Shown: positions 41,633-51,952, counted from the stretch's first letter. The stretch: DNA of 64,000 bases from Megalopta genalis (GCF_051020955.1 NW_027476112.1:1612001-1676000), one strand, 5' to 3'. Numbers and translations are program-made. Notes: generated from the sequence alone by a model not told the origin.

Positions 41633-44600
41633 TGGGGCCCCCGGGCCCGATAATACAAGTTAACCTCAACTGCTCGGCCAGAGCGCAGGATCTCCTGTTT
41701 CAATGCATGGCCGAGCGGGGTGCCGCGTTGGCAGTCGTGGCGGAGCCGCACAGGGTCCCCAAACATCCACACTGGATGGGGGACTCGATTGGCTCCGCCG
41801 CGGTTATTTGGGCTGGGAGGCCGGGGTCCCCGCCGTGCTCGGTTATCGAGCGCGGCCTGGGATACGTGGCCGTTGATTGGGGCGGCACCGCGGTTGTGGC
41901 GATATACGCACCTCCAAGGTGGTCCCTCGAAGAGTTTGAGCAGTATCTGGACGGGGTAGGGAGATGCGTCTCCCGCTGCCATCCCCGTCCGGTGCTGGTC
42001 CTGGGGGACTTCAATGCCAAGGCCACGGCTTGGGGTTCCCCCGGGACTGACTCGAGGGGCCGGGAGGTTCTGGATTGGGCGGCGGGACTGGAGCTCCGTC
42101 TCCTGAACACGGGCTCGGTCCATACGTGCGTGCGGCATAACGGGGGGTCCATCGTTGACCTTTCGTGGGCAACGCCCCCGGCCGCGCGCCGTATTACGGG
42201 GTGGAGGGTGGCGGAAGGGGTCGAGACGTTGTCTGACCACAGATACATAGTTCTCGACCTCTCCGCCGCCCCACCATCGACACCCCGTCGTCGCACCGCC
42301 GATGAAGGTTCGCCTCAGCCGCGGTGGGCGCTGAAGCGCCTCGACCGGGACGCTCTGATGGCGGCAGCCCACGTCGTGGCCTGGCCGGCAACATCGACCG
42401 GGCCAGTCGACGGGAATGGGGAGGCCCATTGGTTCCGGGGCGCAATGACGTCGGTTTGCGACGTCGCCATGCCACGGGCTAGGGTCTTCCCGAGGAAGGC
42501 AGTGTACTGGTGGTCGCGCGAAATAGCGGAATTACGCACCGAGTGCGTCCGCGCGCGACGCCAGTACGCTCGCGCCCGTCGACGACGACGAACGGACGAC
42601 GTGCTGGCTGCCCAGCTGTACGGGCTATATCGGGAGAAGGTGGTCGCCCTGCAGCTGGCCATCAGGCGGGCAAAGGACCAGGCCTGGCGCGATCTCCTCG
42701 GCTCTCTGAACCGAGATCCGTGGGGGCGCCCATACAAGATGGCATTGGGACGATTACGTCCCTGGGCGCCCCCCGTGACGGAGAGCCTGGATCCGGGGCT
42801 GCTCGGGCGGGTCGTGGACGCTTTATTCCCCGTTAGCGGGGAGGCGTCCCGGCCCGTCCCTGAGCCAGAGGAACATGAGTGGTCCCCGGATCTTGAGGTC
42901 GCGCCGGAGGAGATGGCCGGGGTCGTCAAATGGCTCCGGGGCAAGAATACAGCCCCGGGGCCGGACGGTATCCCCGGCCGGGTCTGGTTGCTCGCCGCGA
43001 GCGTCCTGGGCGAGAGGCTGAGGAGCCTCTACTCTGGGCTCCTGAGGTCGGGGACGTTCCCCGACCTATGGAGAGAAAGTCGGATGGTCCTCTTGAGGAA
43101 GGATGGGAGGCCGGGGGATTCTCCCTCCGCGTACCGGCCCATTTGTCTCCTGGATGAGGCGGGCAAGATCTTCGAGAAGATCATTGTTGCCCGCCTCTCC
43201 AGGCACCTGTCCCGCGACGGCCCCGATCTGGCGGACTGCCAGTTTGGCTTCCGGGAGGGGCGATCGACGGTCGACGCAATCGACCGCCTCAAGTCCCTCT
43301 CGGACAATGCCGTGGCAAGGGGCGGGGTGTGCTTGGCGGTGTCCATTGACATCGTCAATGCGTTCAACACCCTGCCCTGGTCCGCCATTAGGGAGGCCCT
43401 CGTCGATCACCAGGTGCCTCCCTATCTGAGGCGGGTGATCGGGGCCTACCTGCGGGACAGGTGGGTTGAATACCCGGGCCGGTGCGGGATGATACGGAGG
43501 GAAGTGGACCGCGGGGTCCCGCAGGGGTCCGTTTTAGGACCGCTCCTGTGGGACCTGGGTTACAACGCGGTCCTGGAGAAGGCCTCCCTGCCCGACGGTG
43601 CCACCCTCGTCTGCTACGCGGACGACACGTTGGTGGTCGCCGTCGGGAGTACCTTCGAGAGGGCCATCCGACGAGCAGAGGTTGCGGTGGCAGCCGTCGT
43701 CGCGAGGATCCGCGATCTGGGGCTGAAAATAGCCCCGGAGAAGGCCGAGGCTGTCTGGTTTCACGGACGGCCTCGGTCTCGGCCACCGGCCAGATCGTGG
43801 ATCCGGGTTGGAGAAGCCTGCGTAGAGGTGAAGTCCGAGTTGAAATATCTCGGACTGATCCTCGACAGCCGCTGGAGCTTCGATGCGCATCTCGACCGTC
43901 TCGTCCCCCGAGTCGAAAAGGCGGCGGCCTCTTTGGGCCGCCTGCTGCCCAACCTCGGGGGACCGGGAGATTTGGTGCGCCGCCTATACCTGGGCGTGGT
44001 GCGGTCTATGGCCTTATACGGTGCCCCAATATGGGCGCCGTACGTGATGACCAGCCGGCGCAACACGCTGTTGTTGCGCCGGCTGCAGAGGCGGATGGCC
44101 ATCCGCCTCATAAGAGGTTACCGCACCACGTCTACCGTGGCGGCGCTTGCTCTGGCGGGAGAACTTCCCTTCGAGCTTCAGGCAGCGGTGCGCGCCTATG
44201 TTTATGGGCGCACAAGCATCGCCAGCCGTGCTCGAGGGGCCCCGCCGGAGCGAGAGACGGTCGAGGGCTTCGAGCTCCAGGCCCGGCGACTAGCGCTCGC
44301 CAGATGGCGTGCCGAGCTTTGCTCCCACGCCGGCGAGCGTGTCCCCGGGGCTCTCCTGCCGCACTTCACCTCGTGGCGGGAGAGACGGCATGGCAGGCTC
44401 TCCTACCGAGCGACGCAGGTGTTCACCGGGCATGGCTGCTTCGGTGTCTACCTGTGTCGCATCGGGCGGGAAGCGACGACGGTGTGCCACCATTGTGGCG
44501 CGGAGGAAGACTCGGCGCAGCACACGCTGGAGGAATGTCCCGCCTTTTCAGCGCTGCGCCGAGTCCTAAAACGAGAAGTCGGCCACGACCTCGCACTCTC

Positions 44601-44775
44601 CAGCCTAGTTGGGGCCATGCTGGAGGGCCCGGGGAAGTGGGCGGCAGCAATCTCTTTCTGCGAGGAGGTTATGTCGCGGAAGGAGGCTGCCGAGCGGGAT
44701 CGGGAGCTTACAGATCCCGCCCGACGTGCCCGGGGACGGCGTGCGCGCCCACGCCGAGAAACCCCGGGCAGCTGA
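41632..44775 (+). CDS. ORF2 of E8, endonuclease and reverse transcriptase
   Basis: 1047 aa and close to the majority sequence despite the truncated 5' end. All endonuclease, polymerase and zinc finger motifs are present. Differences are CMAERGAALAVV close to E38, SAAVIWAG (shared with E10), CSVIERG, RRTADEG, LDRDALM (shared with E10), PATSTGPVDG and FERAIRR (shared with E9). Synonymous changes in the 3' third, such as GGCAGCGGTGCG and GAGCGTGTCC, are shared only with E9. Confidence 0.97.
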   Translation: MGPPGPIIQVNLNCSARAQDLLFQCMAERGAALAVVAEPHRVPKHPHWMGDSIGSAAVIWAGRPGSPPCSVIERGLGYVAVDWGGTAVVAIYAPPRWSLEEFEQYLDGVGRCVSRCHPRPVLVLGDFNAKATAWGSPGTDSRGREVLDWAAGLELRLLNTGSVHTCVRHNGGSIVDLSWATPPAARRITGWRVAEGVETLSDHRYIVLDLSAAPPSTPRRRTADEGSPQPRWALKRLDRDALMAAAHVVAWPATSTGPVDGNGEAHWFRGAMTSVCDVAMPRARVFPRKAVYWWSREIAELRTECVRARRQYARARRRRRTDDVLAAQLYGLYREKVVALQLAIRRAKDQAWRDLLGSLNRDPWGRPYKMALGRLRPWAPPVTESLDPGLLGRVVDALFPVSGEASRPVPEPEEHEWSPDLEVAPEEMAGVVKWLRGKNTAPGPDGIPGRVWLLAASVLGERLRSLYSGLLRSGTFPDLWRESRMVLLRKDGRPGDSPSAYRPICLLDEAGKIFEKIIVARLSRHLSRDGPDLADCQFGFREGRSTVDAIDRLKSLSDNAVARGGVCLAVSIDIVNAFNTLPWSAIREALVDHQVPPYLRRVIGAYLRDRWVEYPGRCGMIRREVDRGVPQGSVLGPLLWDLGYNAVLEKASLPDGATLVCYADDTLVVAVGSTFERAIRRAEVAVAAVVARIRDLGLKIAPEKAEAVWFHGRPRSRPPARSWIRVGEACVEVKSELKYLGLILDSRWSFDAHLDRLVPRVEKAAASLGRLLPNLGGPGDLVRRLYLGVVRSMALYGAPIWAPYVMTSRRNTLLLRRLQRRMAIRLIRGYRTTSTVAALALAGELPFELQAAVRAYVYGRTSIASRARGAPPERETVEGFELQARRLALARWRAELCSHAGERVPGALLPHFTSWRERRHGRLSYRATQVFTGHGCFGVYLCRIGREATTVCHHCGAEEDSAQHTLEECPAFSALRRVLKREVGHDLALSSLVGAMLEGPGKWAAAISFCEEVMSRKEAAERDRELTDPARRARGRRARPRRETPGS

Positions 44776-45291
44776 GAGTAGGCGGGCGGCGGGTGTACCA
44801 GAATACGCTGGTTTCATTGCCCGCCGCCCGCCAACAGAGGAGGACCTCCACTGTTGGGAGTGGGGGATGACGAGTCGTCTGAGGGAGGCGAGTGTTAACT
44901 GTGATCCTCCTCCAATATACTCGTCGTCCCCCCGGCGGCCGTTGTGATCAGGGCGGGGGCCCTGGTCACCAATCGCGCGGTCGCCGTGTCGGGGCGGTGC
45001 GGGGTGCGACCCCTCGCGCCGCCGAATTTAAATGGATTCTAGGGGGGAGGATTTATCTCCCCCCGGGACGCGGCCGGCCATCGTTACCATCTTGATGGCC
45101 GGCCAGGCGAGGGGGAGCCGCGGTAGTGTTCTTCAAGAGTTCCCGTGGCTCCCCCGTTGAATCGCCAGCGATCGGTCCTGCGTCCTCAGGTCGCCGTGGA
45201 GGTTTTAGTGGGTCAAACCCCACACTACCCTCGTCCCGCTCCCCCGGGCGGGGCGGGGGTGTCTGGCGAGCAGATTTCCTCCACGTAAAAT
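44776..45291 (+). other. 3' UTR of E8 with serial hairpins
   Basis: No gene is seen. The first 13-bp stem is intact with a loop variant AATACGCTGG. The TCGTCT/AGGCGA hairpin is in the G-U form also found in E2, E10 and E11. GGATTCTAGGGGG with ATTTATCTCC is the E1 type. CGGCGGCCGTTGTG replaces CGGCGGCCGCTGTG. Confidence 0.85.
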
Positions 45292-45307
45292 AAAAAAAAA
45301 AAAAAAA

Positions 45308-45322
45308 GGTTATGTCAAGGTT
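45308..45322 (+). repeat. 11-bp telomere-like repeat, 1 unit plus GGTT
   Basis: One GGTTATGTCAA unit and GGTT between the E8 tail and E9. Confidence 0.9.
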
Positions 45323-45396
45323 CCCCCCCATGTCCGCTACCTTGTCGTGGTGGGGGGGCTTCGTGCCCTAATGATCCTCAAGGCTGTGCCGGCGGG
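45323..45396 (+). ncRNA. Candidate HDV-like ribozyme of E9
   Basis: P1 C-run 45323-45329 followed by ATGTCCGC, where most copies have GTGTCCGC. The change is just outside P1. The other pairing segments are unchanged. Confidence 0.55.
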
Positions 45397-45692
45397 GAAT
45401 TTATTCCCTGGCAGGTTCTACCATGCCGGAGTGGCTTGAGGTGAGGGGCCAACTAAAGTCGGACACATACCGTAAACCTGTGGTCATGTTTTACAGGAAC
45501 GGGGGTCTTGCCTTAACCGGCCGGGCCGCGAGGATGACAACCTCTCTAAAAAATCCCTAGCCCCAAGCAGTGTTGCGCGGTGATGAGGGTGTAGCTGGAC
45601 TAAGCGCCAGCTATGGTTGGTGGGTGCACCAATCTTTAGCGGACAACCCCGGGGTACCTGGCGACCCCCGGGTGTATTAGCCTTCCCCGGGT
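45397..45692 (+). promoter_or_regulatory. E9 leader downstream of the ribozyme
   Basis: Noncoding. The loop of the AGCTGG/CCAGCT hairpin reads ACTAAGCG, not AGTAAGCG, a variant shared with E11. The stem is conserved. Confidence 0.55.
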
Positions 45693-47882
45693 ATGGCGGC
45701 TCTGCCCGGGGTGACCTTCTTTCCGACCACACTCGTGGGACCAATTATGGATTCTTTTTCACAAACAACCGGGGAGGGGGGATACGAGCGTGAGGGGGAG
45801 GTGCGCGGGCCTATCGTGCGCCTCAAAAGATGCACAGAGCCGGTGTCGCGGAGGCATTCGGCGACACGCGGCAAAAAGAGGACCGCAGCGGGCCTTGGTG
45901 AGTGCGATGAGGGGGAGGAGTCAGATTTCTCTGTCTCCTCCCACCACTCATCGCAGAGTGTCCCGGGCTCGTCGTCAGCGAGGAAGAGAGGACGGCCGCC
46001 GACGACCGGCGAATATGTTGGCCTCGCAGAGGCCAAACTTAGGCTGGCCGAGGCCTCGCAGTTGGAGGCCGAGGCAAGGGAGGTGGCGGCGATATTCGAC
46101 CCGGGTGCCCCCGTGCCGAGACCATCGCGGTCGAGCGTTCCGCTCCCGGACGAGACGGATATCGCGGAAAATTTCCGCAACCGTCCGACGCGGGATGTCG
46201 CGGCCGCTATATTGGAGAGCCTGGATGAGGTGGCCAGGATCTCCGGCGTTTCGAAGGGGCTGAAGGGCAACTTGGCCCGCGCCCTGAGGGTGGCCGCCTT
46301 AAACGGCAGGGTAGGGGTGTCCGAGCTGGCAGTGAGGTCAGCTACCGACGCCACGCGTGTCCTGGAGGCCGAAAATGCCGTCCTCAGGGGGCAAATGACG
46401 GAGCTGCAGGCGGAGGTAGCCCGGCTCCGGCAGGTGGTGGAGGCGAGAACGGCTGCTGCTGCAATGCCCCCGCCGCCACGCCCGGGAAAGGGCTCAGTAT
46501 CGCTGCCGATCGTCGACGCCCGGGATTGCCATCGCTCCGGGCAAGAAAAGTCCTCGCCACCACCTGCGGCTGCGCCCGCAGATTTTCTGGCGCAAATAGG
46601 CGCCCTGATAGACGCCAAATTGGCGTCATTCAGGAAGGAGCTCGCGCCGCGAACGGACTCGGCCCTACGATCGGTGGCCCCTGGGCCGTCCGTCCCCTCA
46701 CAGTCTTCGGACAAGGTGGGGCGGAGGGCGAAGAAGAAAAAGAAAGGTGAGAAAGCTGGGGCGGCTAAAGCGGCCCAGACGAAGCCCGCTCGACCGCGAG
46801 CAGAATTGGCCCCACCCTCCGCCGCGCCTCCACCCCAGGAGGCGTGGTCTCAGGTGGTTGGCCGGAAGGTCAAAAAGGCGGCAGCCAAGGCCACTGCGGC
46901 CGCGAATAGAAAAGGACGGGTGGTCCCGGCGGCCCCCAGGAAGACACCCCTGCCTCCTCGACCGCCACGCACAGCAGCGGTTACCATAACGGTTCCGTCT
47001 GGCGTGGACATTACTTACGCGCAGGCGATGGCCACTGCCAGGTCCAAGGTGGACCTGGCAGAAATTGGCATCGCCTCGCTGAGGCCGCGAAGGGCGGTGA
47101 CTGGGGGGTTAATTTTGGAGGTCCCTGGTACCGATGGGGCCGCCAAGGCCACCGTCCTCGCCACAAAAGTGGCGGAAGCGCTGGCAGGCACCGGCGTCAA
47201 GGTCGCGCGTCCGGTCAAAAAAGCTGACCTTAGGGTGCGCGGCCTGGTCGATTCGACCACGCCGGCGGAGGTCGCTGCGGCTGTTGCCCGCGTGGGCGGG
47301 TGCAGCGAGGGGGACATCAATACCGGCGAAATCCGGTCTTCCCCCTCGGGATTGGGCACCCTCTGGGTCCGATGTCCTGCCGCGGCCGCTCGCAAGGTTG
47401 CTGTCGCGGGCCGGATAACCGTCGGCTGGACCCATGCAGCCGTGGAGGCCCTGAGTGCCCGGCCTCTGCAGTGTTACCGTTGCCTTGATGTTGGCCACAC
47501 CAGTCAGCGGTGCACTTCTGCCGAGGATAGGTCCGACTGCTGCTATAGATGCGGCAGTCGGGACCATAAGGTGGCAGCCTGTACGGCCACGCCCAATTGT
47601 CCGCTTTGTGCGGGCGCGGGCAGGCCTTCTGGTCACCGCCTCGGCGGCCGGGCGTGTCCTGTCAGTGCGAGGCGAGGCAAGGTAGGCGGCCAAAGGTCGT
47701 CTGCCAGATTCAATAAAAAAGGGAGGGAAACCACGATGGCCAAGGCAGCGACCACCGTGGCCAGCAACGAAAAGGCGGCACCGCCTGATGCTACCGCCGC
47801 ACCCGCGGGGGCGAATGGGGCCACTAAAGTCCCTGACGCCACCGCATCCGCGGCCGTGACGGCGATGGACACGGCTGTGTAA
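45693..47882 (+). CDS. ORF1 of E9, Gag-like protein
   Basis: 729 aa. The N-terminus reads MDSFSQTTGEGGYEREGEV after the second Met, shared with E11. The middle is E2-like (RVLEAEN, SFRKE, AANRKG), and the C-terminal third is the E5 type (THAAVEAL, CLDVGH, PVSARRGKVGG, GANGATK). Private changes concentrate in the linker: RPGKGSVSLPIVDARD, SSDKVGRR, KKGEKAG, QTKPARP and GRKVKKAA. All three zinc knuckles are intact. Confidence 0.96.
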   Translation: MAALPGVTFFPTTLVGPIMDSFSQTTGEGGYEREGEVRGPIVRLKRCTEPVSRRHSATRGKKRTAAGLGECDEGEESDFSVSSHHSSQSVPGSSSARKRGRPPTTGEYVGLAEAKLRLAEASQLEAEAREVAAIFDPGAPVPRPSRSSVPLPDETDIAENFRNRPTRDVAAAILESLDEVARISGVSKGLKGNLARALRVAALNGRVGVSELAVRSATDATRVLEAENAVLRGQMTELQAEVARLRQVVEARTAAAAMPPPPRPGKGSVSLPIVDARDCHRSGQEKSSPPPAAAPADFLAQIGALIDAKLASFRKELAPRTDSALRSVAPGPSVPSQSSDKVGRRAKKKKKGEKAGAAKAAQTKPARPRAELAPPSAAPPPQEAWSQVVGRKVKKAAAKATAAANRKGRVVPAAPRKTPLPPRPPRTAAVTITVPSGVDITYAQAMATARSKVDLAEIGIASLRPRRAVTGGLILEVPGTDGAAKATVLATKVAEALAGTGVKVARPVKKADLRVRGLVDSTTPAEVAAAVARVGGCSEGDINTGEIRSSPSGLGTLWVRCPAAAARKVAVAGRITVGWTHAAVEALSARPLQCYRCLDVGHTSQRCTSAEDRSDCCYRCGSRDHKVAACTATPNCPLCAGAGRPSGHRLGGRACPVSARRGKVGGQRSSARFNKKGRETTMAKAATTVASNEKAAPPDATAAPAGANGATKVPDATASAAVTAMDTAV

Positions 47883-50800
47883 TGGGGCCCCCGGGCCCGA
47901 TAATACAAGTTAACCTCAACTGCTCGGTCAGAGCGCAGGATCTCCTGTTTCAATGCCTGGCCGAGCGGGGTGCCGGGTTGGCAGTCGTGGCGGAGCCGCA
48001 CAGGGTCCCCAAACATCCACACTGGATGGGGGACTCGATTGGCTCCGCCGCGATTATTTGGGCTGGGAGGTCGGGGTCCCCGCCGTGCTCGGTTATCGAG
48101 CGCGGCCTGGGATACGTGGCCGTTGATTGGGGCGGAACCGCGGTTGTGGCGATATACGCACCTCCAAGGTGGTCCCTCGAAGAGTTTGAGCAGTATCTGG
48201 ACGGGGTAGGGAGATGCGTCTCCCGCTGCCATCCCCGTCCGGTGCTGGTCCTGGGGGACTTCAATGCCAAGGCCACGGCTTGGGGTTCCCCCGGGACTGA
48301 CTCGAGGGGCCGGGAGGTGCTGGATTGGGCGGCGGGACTGGAGCTCCGTCTCCTGAATACGGGCTCGGTCCATACGTGCGTGCGGCATAACGGGGGGTCC
48401 ATCGTTGACCTTTCGTGGGCAACGCCCCCGGCCGCGCGCCGTATTACGGGGTGGAGGGTGGCGGAAGGGGTCGAGACGTTGTCTGACCACAGATACATAA
48501 TTCTCGACCTCTCCGCCGCCCCACCATCGACACCCAGTCGTCGCCCCGCTGATGAAGGATCGCCTCAACCGCGGTGGGCGCTGAAGCGCCTCGACCAGGA
48601 CGCTCTGATGGCGGCAGCCCACGTCGTGGCCTGGCCAGCAACACCGGCCGGGCCAGTCGACGGGAATGGGGAGGCCCGTTGGTTCCGGGGCGCAATGACG
48701 TCGGTTTGCGACGTCGCCATGCCCCGGGCCAGGGTCTTCCCGAGGAAGGCTGTGTACTGGTGGTCGCGTGCGATAGCTGAATTACGCACCGAGTGCGTCC
48801 GCGCGCGACGCCAGTACGCTCGCGCCCGTCGACGACGACGTACGGACGACGTGCTGGCTGCCCAGCTGTACGGGCGATATCGGGAGAAGGTGGTCGCCCT
48901 GCAGCTGGCCATCAGGCGAGCGAAGGACCAGGCCTGGCGCGATCTCCTCGGCTCTCTAAACCGAGATCCGTGGGGGCGCCCATACAAGATGGCATTGGGA
49001 CGATTGCGTCCCTGGGCGCCCCCCGTGACGGAGAGCCTGGATCCGGGGCTGCTCGGGCGGGTCGTGGACGCTTTATTCCCCGTTAGCGAGGGGCCGTCCC
49101 GGCCCGTCCCTGAGCCAGAGGAACATGAGTGGTCCCCGGATCTTGAGGTCGCGCCGGAGGAGATGGCCGGGGTCGTCAAACGGCTCCGGGGCAAGAATAC
49201 CGCCCCGGGGCCGGACGGTATCCCCGGCCGGGTCTGGTTGCTCGCCGCGAGCGTCCTGGGGGAGAGGCTGAGGAGCCTCTACTCTGGGCTCCTGAGGTCG
49301 GGGACGTTCCCCGACCTATGGAGAGAAAGTCGGATGGTCCTCTTGAGGAAGGATGGGAGGCCGGGGGATTCTCCCTCCGCGTACCGGCCCATTTGTCTCC
49401 TGGATGAGGCGGGCAAGATCTTCGAGAAGATCATTGTTGCCCGCCTCTCCAGACACCTGCCCCGCGACGGCCCAGATCTGGCGGACTGCCAGTTTGGCTT
49501 CCGGGAGGGGCGATCGACGGTCGACGCTATCGGCCGTCTCAAGTCCCTCTCGGACAATGCCGTGGCAAGGGGCGGGGTGTGCTTGGCGGTGTCCATTGAC
49601 ATCGTCAATGCGTTCAACACCCTGCCCTGGTCCGCCATTAGGGAGTCCCTCGTTGATCACCAGGTGCCTCCCTATCTGAGGCGGGTGATCGGGGCCTACC
49701 TGCGGGACAGGTGGGTTGAATACCCGGGCCGGTGCGGGATGATACGGCGGGAAGTGGACCGCGGGGTCCCGCAGGGGTCCGTTTTAGGACCGCTCCTGTG
49801 GGACCTGGGTTACAACGCGGTCCTGGAAAAGGCCTCCCTGCCCGACGGTGCCACTCTCGTCTGCTACGCGGACGACACGTTGGTGGTCGCCGTCGGGAGT
49901 ACCTTCGAGAGGGCCATCCGACGAGCAGAGGTTGCGGTGGCAGCCGTCGTCGCGAGGATCCGCGATCTGGGGCTGAAAATAGCCCCGGAGAAGGCCGAGG
50001 CTGTCTGGTTTCACGGACGGCCTCGGTCTCGGCCACCGGCCAGATCGTGGATCCGGGTTGGAGAAGCCTGCGTAGAGGTGAAGTCCGAGTTGAAATATCT
50101 CGGACTGATCCTCGACAGCCGCTGGAGCTTCGATGCGCATCTCGACCGTCTCGTCCCCCGAGTCGAAAAGGCGGCGGCCTCTTTGGGCCGCCTGCTGCCC
50201 AACCTCGGGGGACCGGGAGATTTGGTGCGCCGCCTATACCTGGGCGTGGTGCGGTCTATGGCCTTATACGGTGCCCCAATATGGGCGCCGTACGTGATGA
50301 CCAGCCGGCGCAACACGCTGTTGTTGCGCCGGCTGCAGAGGCGGATGGCCATCCGCCTCATAAGAGGTTACCGCACCACGTCTACCGTGGCGGCGCTTGC
50401 TCTGGCGGGAGAACTTCCCTTCGAGCTTCAGGCAGCGGTGCGCGCCTATGTTTATGGGCGCACAAGCATCGCCAGCCGTGCTCGAGGGGCCCCGCCGGAG
50501 CGAGAGACGGTCGAGGGCTTCGAGCTCCAGGCCCGGCGACTAGCGCTCGCCAGATGGCGTGCCGAGCTTTGCTCCCACGCCGGCGAGCGTGTCCCCGGGG
50601 CTCTCCTGCCGCACTTCACCTCGTGGCGGGAGAGACGGCATGGCAGGCTCTCCTACCGAGCGACGCAGGTGTTCACCGGGCATGGCTGCTTCGGTGTCTA
50701 CCTGTGTCGCATCGGGCGGGAAGCGACGACGGTGTGCCACCATTGTGGCGCGGAGGAAGACTCGGCGCAGCACACGCTGGAGGAATGTCCCGCCTTTTCA

Positions 50801-51025
50801 GCGCTGCGCCGAGTCCTAAAACGAGAAGTCGGCCACGACCTCGCACTCTCCAGCCTAGTTGGGGCCATGCTGGAGAGCCCGGGGAAGTGGGCGGCAGCAA
50901 TCTCTTTCTGCGAGGAGGTTATGTCGCGGAAGGAGGCTGCCGAGCGGGATCGGGAGCTTTCAGATCCCGCCCGACGTGCCCGGGGACGGCGTGCGCTCCC
51001 ACGCCGAGAAACCCCGGGCAGCTGA
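47882..51025 (+). CDS. ORF2 of E9, endonuclease and reverse transcriptase
   Basis: 1047 aa, open, all catalytic residues present. Variants are NCSVRAQD in the first endonuclease strand, YIILDL after SDH (shared with E5), PSTPSRRP, VSEGPSRP for VSGEASRP, VVKRL (as in E2), RHLPRDG, DAIGRLKS for DAIDRLKS in the fingers, RESLVDH, FERAIRR (as in E8), LESPGKW, RELSDP and RRALPRR. The AIGRL change replaces an otherwise acidic position (Asp or Glu in the other copies) between the REGRST motif and motif A. Confidence 0.97.
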   Translation: MGPPGPIIQVNLNCSVRAQDLLFQCLAERGAGLAVVAEPHRVPKHPHWMGDSIGSAAIIWAGRSGSPPCSVIERGLGYVAVDWGGTAVVAIYAPPRWSLEEFEQYLDGVGRCVSRCHPRPVLVLGDFNAKATAWGSPGTDSRGREVLDWAAGLELRLLNTGSVHTCVRHNGGSIVDLSWATPPAARRITGWRVAEGVETLSDHRYIILDLSAAPPSTPSRRPADEGSPQPRWALKRLDQDALMAAAHVVAWPATPAGPVDGNGEARWFRGAMTSVCDVAMPRARVFPRKAVYWWSRAIAELRTECVRARRQYARARRRRRTDDVLAAQLYGRYREKVVALQLAIRRAKDQAWRDLLGSLNRDPWGRPYKMALGRLRPWAPPVTESLDPGLLGRVVDALFPVSEGPSRPVPEPEEHEWSPDLEVAPEEMAGVVKRLRGKNTAPGPDGIPGRVWLLAASVLGERLRSLYSGLLRSGTFPDLWRESRMVLLRKDGRPGDSPSAYRPICLLDEAGKIFEKIIVARLSRHLPRDGPDLADCQFGFREGRSTVDAIGRLKSLSDNAVARGGVCLAVSIDIVNAFNTLPWSAIRESLVDHQVPPYLRRVIGAYLRDRWVEYPGRCGMIRREVDRGVPQGSVLGPLLWDLGYNAVLEKASLPDGATLVCYADDTLVVAVGSTFERAIRRAEVAVAAVVARIRDLGLKIAPEKAEAVWFHGRPRSRPPARSWIRVGEACVEVKSELKYLGLILDSRWSFDAHLDRLVPRVEKAAASLGRLLPNLGGPGDLVRRLYLGVVRSMALYGAPIWAPYVMTSRRNTLLLRRLQRRMAIRLIRGYRTTSTVAALALAGELPFELQAAVRAYVYGRTSIASRARGAPPERETVEGFELQARRLALARWRAELCSHAGERVPGALLPHFTSWRERRHGRLSYRATQVFTGHGCFGVYLCRIGREATTVCHHCGAEEDSAQHTLEECPAFSALRRVLKREVGHDLALSSLVGAMLESPGKWAAAISFCEEVMSRKEAAERDRELSDPARRARGRRALPRRETPGS

Positions 51026-51547
51026 GAGTAGGCGGGCGACGGGTGTACCAGAATATGCTGGTTTCATTGCCCGCCGCCCGCCAACAGAGGAGGATGTCCA
51101 CTGTTGGGAGTGGGGGATGACGAGTCGCCTGAAGGAGGCGAGGGTTAACTGTAATCCTCCTCCAATATACTCGTCGTCCCCCCGGCGGCCGCTGTGATCA
51201 GGGCGGGGGCCCTGGTCACCTATCGCGCGGTCGCCGTGTCGGGGCGGTGCGGGGTGCGACCCCTCGCGCCGCCGAATTTAAATGGATTTTAGGGGGGAGG
51301 ATTTATTTTATTTCCCCCCGGGACGCGGCCGGCCATCGTTACCATCCTGATGGCCGGCCAGGCGAGGGGGGGCCGCGGTAGTGTTCTTCAAGAGTTCCCG
51401 TGGCTCCCCCGTTGAATCGCCAGCGATCGGTCCTGCGTCCTCAGGTCGCCGTGGAGGTTTTAGTGGGTCAAACCCCACACTACCCTCGTCCCGCACCCCC
51501 GGGCGGGGCGGGGGTGTCTGGCGAGCAGATTTCCTCCACGTAAAAAT
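51026..51547 (+). other. 3' UTR of E9 with serial hairpins
   Basis: No gene is seen. One G to A change (GGCGGGCGACGGG) puts an A-C mismatch in the first 13-bp stem. The GGGGGGGCC and CCCGCACCCCC variants are shared with E7. The end reads CACGTAAAAAT, with one extra A before the T. Confidence 0.85.
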
Positions 51548-51567
51548 AAAAAAAAAAAAAAAAAAAA

Positions 51568-51582
51568 GGTTATGTCAAGGTT
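51568..51582 (+). repeat. 11-bp telomere-like repeat, 1 unit plus GGTT
   Basis: One GGTTATGTCAA unit and GGTT between the E9 tail and E10. Confidence 0.9.
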
Positions 51583-51656
51583 CCCCCCCGTGTCCGCTAC
51601 CTTGTCGTGGTGGGGGGGCTTCGTGCCCTAATGATCCTCAAGGCTGTGCCGGCGGG
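51583..51656 (+). ncRNA. Candidate HDV-like ribozyme of E10
   Basis: P1 C-run 51583-51589. The core is identical to E2, in spite of the changes elsewhere in this copy. Confidence 0.55.
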
Positions 51657-51952
51657 GAATTTATTCCCTGGCAGGTTCTACCATGCCGGAGTGGCTTGAG
51701 GTGAGGGGCCAACTAAAGTCGGACACATACCGTAAACCTGTGGTCATGTTTTACAGGAACGGGGGTCTTGCCTTAACCGGCCGGGCCGCGAGGATGACAA
51801 CCTCTCTAAAAAATCCCTAGCCCCAATCAGTGTTGCGCGGTGATGAGGGTGTAGCTGGAGTAAGCGCCAGCTATGGTTGGTGGGTGCACCAATCTTTAGC
51901 GGACAACCCCGGGGTACCTGGCGACCCCCGGGTGTATCAGCCTTCCCCGGGT
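51657..51952 (+). promoter_or_regulatory. E10 leader downstream of the ribozyme
   Basis: Noncoding in other copies. Here TATTAG became TATCAG (C at 51938), so the in-frame stop ahead of ORF1 is gone and the frame is open from an ATG at 51830. CCCCAATCAGTG replaces CCCCAAGCAGTG. Confidence 0.55.

Larger units (their letters stand above)
39479..45307 (+). mobile_element. Element E8, 5'-truncated R1-clade non-LTR retrotransposon
   Basis: The copy begins at GTGGGATTAAG, which aligns with 14823 in E4. The first 413 nt are therefore missing, including the ribozyme, the leader and the upstream ORF1 Met. The remainder to the 16-A tail (45292-45307) is intact. 5' truncation is the usual result of incomplete reverse transcription in LINE-type insertion, so E8 probably arose as its own insertion and not by duplication of a neighbour. 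Confidence 0.96.
45323..51567 (+). mobile_element. Element E9, complete R1-clade non-LTR retrotransposon
   Basis: Complete copy with a 20-A tail (51548-51567). The leader is paired with that of E11 (CATGTCCGC, GGACTAAGCG), the ORF1 C-terminus with E5, and the ORF2 3' third with E8. Confidence 0.97.
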
